This document shows positions 6,473 through 11,655 of a stretch of DNA of 11,655 nt, one piece after another. The stretch comes from JBBECJ01 sp041751795 (GTDB lineage: Bacteria > Chloroflexota > Chloroflexia > Thermomicrobiales > CFX8): NCBI GenBank assembly GCA_041751795.1, contig JBGSWU010000293.1, positions 1 through 11,655 on the forward strand. Direction: 5' to 3'. The number at the start of each line of letters is the position of its first letter. Positions within the stretch are counted from its first letter, which is position 1. Below the pieces are notes generated by a model. It did not search any database and was not told where the DNA came from. It was given only the letters and a program-made list of their open reading frames with translations. The translations under genes were made by a program, and so were the position numbers.

Positions 6473-7258
6473 ATGCCCCGGTTTTCCGCGAACATTTCCT
6501 TGATGTATACCGAATTCCCGGTCATTGAGCGCTTCGAACGCGCTGCGGCCTCCGGCTTTCGAGCGGTCGAATTCCTGTACCCACTAGACGACGATTTGGC
6601 CGAAATGCGCGCCGCACTGGACCGTACCGGCCTGACGCTCCTGCAAATCAATGCTCCCCGTGGGCGTGGCAATGGCGATCGTGTCGGCGCAAACGACCCT
6701 CAACAGCGCGATGCGTATCGTAGCGACATGGAGCGTTCATTTGAGATGGCGGCCTACCTCGGTGCATCACAGATGCACTGCACATCTGGAGTGAAACTGC
6801 CCGATGTGGATTTCGATGTGCAATGGGGGACGTTGGTCGAGAACATGGCCTGGGTCGCTGAGCGGGCAGCCTCGGTTGGCATTACGCCGATGATCGAGCC
6901 CCTGAATACGTTCGACAATCCTGGGTATATGGTGCCGACGACGGAGACGGCGGTCCGGCTGATGGATGCGGCTGGTCAGCCGAATCTGCGCCTGCAATAC
7001 GACCTGTACCACACGCAGCGCATGGAGGGGAACCACACCGACAACCTCACACGCCTCCTCCCCCGTATCGCGAACATCCAGGTCTCGGAAACGCCTGGCC
7101 GGCGCGCCCTGGGAGACGGTGAACTGAACCTGCCGTATTTCTTTCGCCTGCTTGATCGTCTCGGCTACGCAGGCTGGGTTGGCGTCGGCTACCTGACCGA
7201 CCCGCCAACCGACGATTCGCTCGCCTGGCTGCGATCATCTGGCTTCTGGGACCGGTGA
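6473..7258 (+). CDS. Hydroxypyruvate-isomerase-like sugar isomerase/epimerase (TIM barrel, AP endonuclease 2 family), altered active site
   Basis: Member of the xylose-isomerase-like TIM-barrel family closest to hydroxypyruvate isomerase (Hyi) and 2-oxo-tetronate isomerase (OtnI). Those enzymes interconvert hydroxypyruvate/tartronate semialdehyde or 2-oxo-tetronates. Seen: 261 residues, the usual length. The Hyi opening is RFSANISLMYTEFPVIERF (3-21), then AVEFLYP (31-37). IEPLN follows at 141-145 (Glu142), LQYDLYHTQRMEGN at 174-187 (Asp177), NIQVSETPGRR at 201-211 (Gln203), and GDGELNLPYFF at 214-224. E. coli Hyi, as I recall, uses Glu143, Asp178, Gln204 and Glu240. The first three align with an offset of one, but the fourth position is Gly239 (WVGVGY instead of WVGCEY). 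The HIQ histidine before Gln203 is also Asn201. ATG 6473 has an excellent AGGAGG site 6-7 bases upstream. The alkylsulfatase-like gene follows after 143 bases and could be co-transcribed. A non-isomerase role is possible. Confidence 0.9.
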   Translation: MPRFSANISLMYTEFPVIERFERAAASGFRAVEFLYPLDDDLAEMRAALDRTGLTLLQINAPRGRGNGDRVGANDPQQRDAYRSDMERSFEMAAYLGASQMHCTSGVKLPDVDFDVQWGTLVENMAWVAERAASVGITPMIEPLNTFDNPGYMVPTTETAVRLMDAAGQPNLRLQYDLYHTQRMEGNHTDNLTRLLPRIANIQVSETPGRRALGDGELNLPYFFRLLDRLGYAGWVGVGYLTDPPTDDSLAWLRSSGFWDR

Positions 7259-7401
7259 TCGCCCGCCCGATTCGGGCAGCCGCACCGGGCCCGATCCTCG
7301 CGGTCGGCCCCGATTCGCTTGTGACACGATAAGCGGTCAGATCCGCGGCAAGGTCGGTGACGCTGGCAGGATAACGATTGACGCCGATTGGGAGGTTCTT
7401 G

Positions 7402-9147
7402 ATGCTGACACAGACTCCACAATTCCTGACTGGCCAGAACCTCGCGTTTGCTGAGGCAAGCGAGGCCGTTCCGACGCGACTGACCGACCATGCGCGAACG
7501 ATGGTGCAGGGCGTGTATCAGGTCGCCGAGCAATTCTTCGTTGCAGCCGGCTATGGCAACGCCAACATGGCGATGGTAGTCGGGAACGACGGTGTGCTGC
7601 TTATTGATTCGCTGGAAAACGCTGAGGCCGCACGTGAAGCGCTGGCAGACCTGCGGAGGTTCAGCGATAAGCCGGTCAAGGCATTGATTTACACCCATAG
7701 CCATCCCGACCACAGCTCAGGATCACGCGGACTCCTCGATCCGGCTGAGGTCGAGGAGGGGCAGATTGCGATTTACTCACACGAACGGTTGGCAGCCGGG
7801 ATGCGTGGTAATCCGAGTCTCGGAATCATGGGGCCGTTGCGCCTGGCCTATTCGTTCGGCTGGGACCTCGGACACGGTGCCGATGGACTCGTCGAGGTCG
7901 GCCTGGGTCCGCTGTTGCGAGTTGGCACGACCGGGTTCCTGCAGCCGACGACGACCTTTCACGGATCACTTGACATCGAGGTTGCTGGTATCCGGGTCCA
8001 CCTGCGTGAAGCGCCGAGCGAATCGGACGACGAGATCGTGCTGTGGTTCCCTGACCACGGCGTCCTGCACTCGGCGGATGTGATCCAGGGCGAATGTCTC
8101 CCGAATCTGTACGCCTTACGTGGAGCCGTCCGAGACATCTGGCAGTGGATCCACGCAATCGACATGTTGCGAGGGTTCGAATCCCAAGCGTTGATCTTCG
8201 GACACGGTCGTCCGCTCACCGGCCAGGACGATATCAGCGATCTGCTCACGGCGTATCGCGATGCGATGCAGTACATCCACGATCAGACCGTCCGGCTGAT
8301 GGCTCGTGGGCTCACACCCGACGAACTGGTCGAGGTGATCGCGGAACTTCCGCCACGTCTGCGGGATCATCCGTGGCTCGGTGAGTTCTATGGCACTGTC
8401 AAGCAAACCGTGCGGCAGATCTATGCGAATGCGTTCGGTTGGTGGGAAGGGGACCCAACCTTCATCGACCCGCTGCCGCGCCGCGAACGATCCGTCCGCT
8501 ATGTGGAAGCGATGGGCGGACGTGATGCGGTTGTTGCCAGAGCCATCCAGGCGCACGCGGACGGTGATGCCCGCTGGACCGCCGAAATCCTGACCCACCT
8601 GCTCCGGCTTGATCCCGACGATCAGGATGCACGTCGACTCAAGGCTGACGCACTGCGACAACTCGGCTATCAGGCGATCAATCCGATCTGGCGAAACAAC
8701 TACCTGATGGGAGCCAGGGAACTCGACGGGACACTGGATCATGCGCGACTGAGCGAAACAATGCGTGCGCTGGCGAATCCGGATGTCGCTGCGACAATGC
8801 CGATCCCGCTTCTCTTGCGTGTATTCGCCACTCGACTGAACCCAACGCGCAGCGATGGGATGCATCTCCAGATGAGCGTTCATTGCACCGGTACCGCTGC
8901 AAGCTACGGCGTCGAGATTCGATCCGACATCGCGGATGTCCTCGCAATCGCTCCCGCTGACGCATCAATCGACATTCAGACAACCGAGCCAACCCTGCGT
9001 GGCCTCCTGACAGGACGCGTTGCCTGGCAGGACGCCATTGACGACGGTACGGCAACCCTCAACCGGGGAAGCGCCGAGGAAGCGGCGCAGTTCTGGAACG
9101 TGTTCGACCCTCCCATGAGAGACCTTCCAGCACTAGCGCTGCGGTAG
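7402..9147 (+). CDS. Alkyl-sulfatase-type metallo-beta-lactamase-fold hydrolase (SdsA1/YjcS family), no signal peptide
   Basis: Zinc hydrolase of the family that cleaves alkyl sulfate esters such as dodecyl sulfate to alcohol and sulfate. Seen: 581 residues with all three family domains. The metallo-beta-lactamase domain (about 40-290) has THSHPDH (98-104; ligands His99, His101, Asp103, His104), then DDEIVLWFPDHGVLHSADV (209-227), GECLPNLYALRGA (230-242) and FGHGRPL (266-272, His268). The dimerisation domain (about 293-430) includes YANAFGWWEGDP, YVEAMGG and ADALRQLGYQA. The C-terminal SCP2-like domain runs from about 440 to 570. The two acidic ligands seen in SdsA1 fall around Glu211 and Asp226/Glu231; exact matches need an alignment. 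There is no signal peptide, unlike secreted SdsA1, so the enzyme should be cytoplasmic. ATG 7402 has GGGAGG 6 bases upstream; a TTG at 7378 would add only eight residues. True substrate unknown. Confidence 0.93.
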   Translation: MLTQTPQFLTGQNLAFAEASEAVPTRLTDHARTMVQGVYQVAEQFFVAAGYGNANMAMVVGNDGVLLIDSLENAEAAREALADLRRFSDKPVKALIYTHSHPDHSSGSRGLLDPAEVEEGQIAIYSHERLAAGMRGNPSLGIMGPLRLAYSFGWDLGHGADGLVEVGLGPLLRVGTTGFLQPTTTFHGSLDIEVAGIRVHLREAPSESDDEIVLWFPDHGVLHSADVIQGECLPNLYALRGAVRDIWQWIHAIDMLRGFESQALIFGHGRPLTGQDDISDLLTAYRDAMQYIHDQTVRLMARGLTPDELVEVIAELPPRLRDHPWLGEFYGTVKQTVRQIYANAFGWWEGDPTFIDPLPRRERSVRYVEAMGGRDAVVARAIQAHADGDARWTAEILTHLLRLDPDDQDARRLKADALRQLGYQAINPIWRNNYLMGARELDGTLDHARLSETMRALANPDVAATMPIPLLLRVFATRLNPTRSDGMHLQMSVHCTGTAASYGVEIRSDIADVLAIAPADASIDIQTTEPTLRGLLTGRVAWQDAIDDGTATLNRGSAEEAAQFWNVFDPPMRDLPALALR

Positions 9148-9224
9148 CCATCGTGTCGCAGGGCAATCACACTGAACCGTGACGAAGGGATGCTTTGTGC
9201 CGTCCGTCTATGCCTTCTGGATGG

Positions 9225-9253
9225 CTGACGCAGTGTCCCAGGCAGGCTATACT
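9225..9253 (+). promoter_or_regulatory. Sigma70-type promoter of the MalT-like regulator gene
   Basis: The -35 box is CTGACG (9225-9230), the spacer is exactly 17 bases, and the -10 box is TATACT (9248-9253), five of six matching TATAAT. Transcription would start near 9260, giving a leader of about 140 bases before the GTG at 9401. This is the best promoter in the window. It also suggests that the regulator gene is expressed independently of the alkylsulfatase-like gene upstream. Confidence 0.6.
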
Positions 9254-9303
9254 CCTCGGGTTTGAACTCGAAACGATTCAATGTCCTGTGGCACGCGCAT
9301 TCC

Positions 9304-9323
9304 CGTCGTGGAGATCCACGACG
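9304..9323. promoter_or_regulatory. Perfect 9+9 inverted repeat in the regulator leader
   Basis: CGTCGTGGA (9304-9312) and TCCACGACG (9315-9323) are perfect inverted arms around GA. As DNA it is a compact dyad fit for a dimeric regulator, about 45 bases downstream of the predicted start of transcription. As RNA it gives an 8-bp stem closed by an AGAU tetraloop. There is no T-run after it, so it is unlikely to be a terminator. A roadblock operator, autoregulation or a leader hairpin are possible. Confidence 0.55.
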
Positions 9324-9400
9324 TTTGATGATCGCGCCACGATTGACCGCTGTCTGATGCCGGGTGGGTGGCCTGCTGGCCGTCACGTCGGAGAAGATCC

Positions 9401-11655
9401 GTGTCTGAGACGATAATTGCCACGAAACTCTATGTTCCCCAGCCACAGCCAGATGCCGTCCGCCGACCCCACCTCATCAAGCGACTCAACGCGGGGCTGC
9501 ACCGCAAACTGACCCTCATTTCGGCTCCGGCAGGGTTTGGCAAGACGACGATCATCAGCGAATGGGCCGCCGGCTGTGGACGGCCTGTCGCATGGTTGTC
9601 GCTGGAAGAAGCTGACAGCGACTCGACTCGTTTCATGGCTTATCTCGTTGCAGCCTTGCAGACGGTGGGAGCAAACACCGGAGATGGAGTCCTGAGAGCC
9701 ATCCAGTCTGCTCAACCACCACCACTTGAATCTCTGCTGACAGCACTCGTCAACGACATCGCCACCATCCCGGGTAACTTCATGCTTGTCCTTGACGATT
9801 ACCACATGGTCGACTCCAGACCGGTAGATGATGCCCTCGCGTTCATTGTCGAGCATCTGCCACCTCAGATGCACCCGGTTGTCACGACCCGCGAGGATCC
9901 CCGCCTGCCACTGGCACGGCTCCGAGTCCGAGGCCAACTGACCGAGTTGCGCGCCGCCGATTTACGCTTTACTCTCGCCGAGGCCACCGAGTTCCTCAAT
10001 CGCGCAATGGGACCGAACCTTGCAGAAAGCGACATCGCCGCCCTCGAAGCGCGCACTGAAGGATGGGTTGCGGGACTGCAACTCGCGGCGCTCTCTCTGC
10101 AGGGCCGCCGGAATGTTCCTGAGTTCATCCAGGCATTTGCTGGCAATCACCGGTACATCGCGGACTATCTCATCGACGAGGTACTGCAGCGCCAGCCCAC
10201 TTCGGTCCGGAACTTCCTGATCCAGACCTCGCTCCTCGACCGGCTGACTGGCCCACTATGTGATGCCCTCATTGGTCAGGAGGGTAGTAGTGCGCAGTTG
10301 GACACTCTCGCGCGTGGCAATTTCTTTGTCGTGCCGCTGGACGACCAGCGCCAGTGGTATCGCTATCACCACCTCTTTGCTGACGTGCTGCGGGCGCATT
10401 TGCAGGCGGAACAACCCGGGCACGTCAAGACGCTGCATCAGCGAGCGAGCGAGTGGTTCGAGCGGCATGGGTCAATACCTGATGCGATCCGCCATGCGAT
10501 GGCTGCCGAGGATGCAGCGCGCGGGGCGAATCTGGTCGAGCGAGCACTGCCATCAATCCGCCGAGATCGACTTACCACCACGCTGCTCGGTTGGCTCAAG
10601 ATGCTTCCGGACGAGGAAATCCGCCGTCGGCCAGTGTTGAGTGCTGCATATGCTATGGCACTTCTGTCGAACGGCGAACTTGATGACGTTGAGGATCGGG
10701 TACGAGACGCCGGGCGATGGCTCGATGTCGCATCCGACTTGGATGATCAAACACGTGAAGGCATGATCGTCGTAGACGAGGAAGAGTTTCGTCGACTCCC
10801 TGGTTCAATCGCTGTCTATCGTGCGGGTCATGCCCACCTTTCGGGCAGCATTTCCGCCACCGTGACCCACGCTCAACGAACGCTCGAACTTGCGCCTGCG
10901 GACGATCATCTCACACGCGGTGCAGCAGCGGCACTGCTCGCCCATGCGTTCTGGTCGAGTGGCGAAATCAATGCCGCCCTGCAGCACTATGCCGCCGGTA
11001 TGGAGACCCTGCGACGGGCCGGACTTCTCTCGGATGTCATCTACGGCGCCAATACGACTGCAGCAATGTATGTGGCGAAAGGTCGGCTGCGCGACGCGGA
11101 GCGCACCCTGAATCAGGCAATGCTCCGTGCTGAGGAACTGGACGAGCCGAGCCTGCACGGGCTGGCTGACTTCCTGATTGGATTGAGCGAACTTCAGCAC
11201 GAGAGGAACGACCTGGCCGCCGCAACCGAGCATTTGCAGCGCGCCAAAGAACTGGCATCGTCCAAGGGGGCAGCCTACAACCGGTCACGATGGAACACCG
11301 CGATGGCTCGGATCATGGAGGCTCAGGGCGATCTTGAAGGCGCGCTGAGCCTCCTTGACGAGGCAGAACGCGTGCGTGTGCCAGAGTTCTTCCCCAATGT
11401 GCGTCCGAGCGCGGCGATCCGGGCCCGAATCTGGGTCGCACTGGGGAGGGTAGCTGACGCCATTGGCTGGGCAAGCGAGCAAAACCTGTCCGTTGAGGAT
11501 GAACTGAGCTACCAGCGCGAGTACGAGCACATTACCCTGGCTCGGGTGCTTCTCGCCCGCGATCCGAGCAACCGTAAAAGCGAGGAGTTTCTAGGACGAC
11601 TCCTGCGTGCGGCGGATGAAGGAGGGCGGAAAGGCAGCGCCATCGAGGTCCTGCT
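9401..11655 (+). CDS. MalT-like LuxR-family STAND ATPase transcriptional regulator, cut by right window edge
   Basis: Large ATP-dependent transcription activator of the MalT type. Such proteins bind ATP and an inducer, oligomerise, and activate target promoters through a C-terminal LuxR helix-turn-helix. Seen: 751 codons, open to the window end. The N-terminus SETIIATKLYVPQP resembles MalT-like proteins. Walker A is APAGFGKTT (42-50, Lys48), followed by WLSLEEAD (65-72). Walker B is FMLVLDDYH (127-135, Asp132/Asp133). The sensor region reads TTREDPRLPLARLR (162-175) and TEGWVAGLQLAALSL (219-233). The winged-helix part ends WYRYHHLFADVLRAHLQ (319-335), followed by alpha-helical TPR-like repeats. 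The DNA-binding domain must lie beyond the edge, so its presence is inferred. The GTG at 9401 has GGAG 7 bases upstream and directly precedes the conserved start. A promoter and a perfect dyad lie upstream. The inducer is unknown; the sulfatase and isomerase genes are possible targets by proximity only. Confidence 0.93.
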   Translation, partial: MSETIIATKLYVPQPQPDAVRRPHLIKRLNAGLHRKLTLISAPAGFGKTTIISEWAAGCGRPVAWLSLEEADSDSTRFMAYLVAALQTVGANTGDGVLRAIQSAQPPPLESLLTALVNDIATIPGNFMLVLDDYHMVDSRPVDDALAFIVEHLPPQMHPVVTTREDPRLPLARLRVRGQLTELRAADLRFTLAEATEFLNRAMGPNLAESDIAALEARTEGWVAGLQLAALSLQGRRNVPEFIQAFAGNHRYIADYLIDEVLQRQPTSVRNFLIQTSLLDRLTGPLCDALIGQEGSSAQLDTLARGNFFVVPLDDQRQWYRYHHLFADVLRAHLQAEQPGHVKTLHQRASEWFERHGSIPDAIRHAMAAEDAARGANLVERALPSIRRDRLTTTLLGWLKMLPDEEIRRRPVLSAAYAMALLSNGELDDVEDRVRDAGRWLDVASDLDDQTREGMIVVDEEEFRRLPGSIAVYRAGHAHLSGSISATVTHAQRTLELAPADDHLTRGAAAALLAHAFWSSGEINAALQHYAAGMETLRRAGLLSDVIYGANTTAAMYVAKGRLRDAERTLNQAMLRAEELDEPSLHGLADFLIGLSELQHERNDLAAATEHLQRAKELASSKGAAYNRSRWNTAMARIMEAQGDLEGALSLLDEAERVRVPEFFPNVRPSAAIRARIWVALGRVADAIGWASEQNLSVEDELSYQREYEHITLARVLLARDPSNRKSEEFLGRLLRAADEGGRKGSAIEVL

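Noticed and set aside
7265..7277. GCCCG-ATT-CGGGC hairpin as terminator after the isomerase-like gene
   Set aside because: Short stem with no T-run; in GC-rich sequence such hairpins are common by chance.
8116..8883. 255-codon minus-strand ORF opposite the alkylsulfatase-like gene
   Set aside because: Antisense to conserved sulfatase domains, with no recognisable domain of its own.
9195..9416. 73-codon ORF ahead of the regulator gene
   Set aside because: It covers the promoter and the perfect dyad, overlaps the regulator start, and the translation looks random.

Overview
The window looks like chromosomal DNA of a moderately GC-rich (roughly 60% by eye) bacterium. Three features together suggest Chloroflexota, possibly the Thermomicrobia/Sphaerobacter side: a two-subunit pyruvate dehydrogenase E1, a long MalT-type LuxR-family regulator, and a GT4 glycosyltransferase with an extra block before its second domain. 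This placement is inference; no rRNA or other marker gene is present.

Left part (1-2862, minus strand): a pyruvate dehydrogenase operon read right to left. E1 alpha (pdhA) is followed by E1 beta (pdhB) and then by the dihydrolipoamide acetyltransferase E2, which runs off the left edge with its lipoyl domain, linker and start of the subunit-binding domain visible. Together they decarboxylate pyruvate and load the acetyl group onto the E2 lipoyl arm; an E3 gene is not visible. A long imperfect inverted repeat at the pdhA stop codon should form a stem-loop in the transcript between pdhA and pdhB.

Middle part (2863-6472): a divergent intergenic region with a dyad, then a stand-alone plus-strand alpha/beta-hydrolase-fold protein that lacks a histidine at the usual catalytic position. 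Next comes a 434-base gap with a plausible promoter overlapping an inverted repeat, then a GT4 glycosyltransferase. A 321-base gap with one doubtful 38-codon ORF follows.

Right part (6473-11655, plus strand): a hydroxypyruvate-isomerase-like TIM barrel in which one of the four expected metal/catalytic positions is Gly; a leaderless alkyl-sulfatase-type metallo-beta-lactamase-fold hydrolase; and the first 751 codons of a MalT-like STAND ATPase regulator cut by the right edge. The regulator has its own good sigma70-type promoter and a perfect 9+9 inverted repeat in its leader.

The window splits into a core-metabolism operon and a series of mostly singly transcribed accessory metabolic genes. 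I see no mobile element, CRISPR array, RNA gene or defence system. I did not find a clearly new multi-gene system; the most interesting points are the altered active sites and the structured leader and intercistronic elements.
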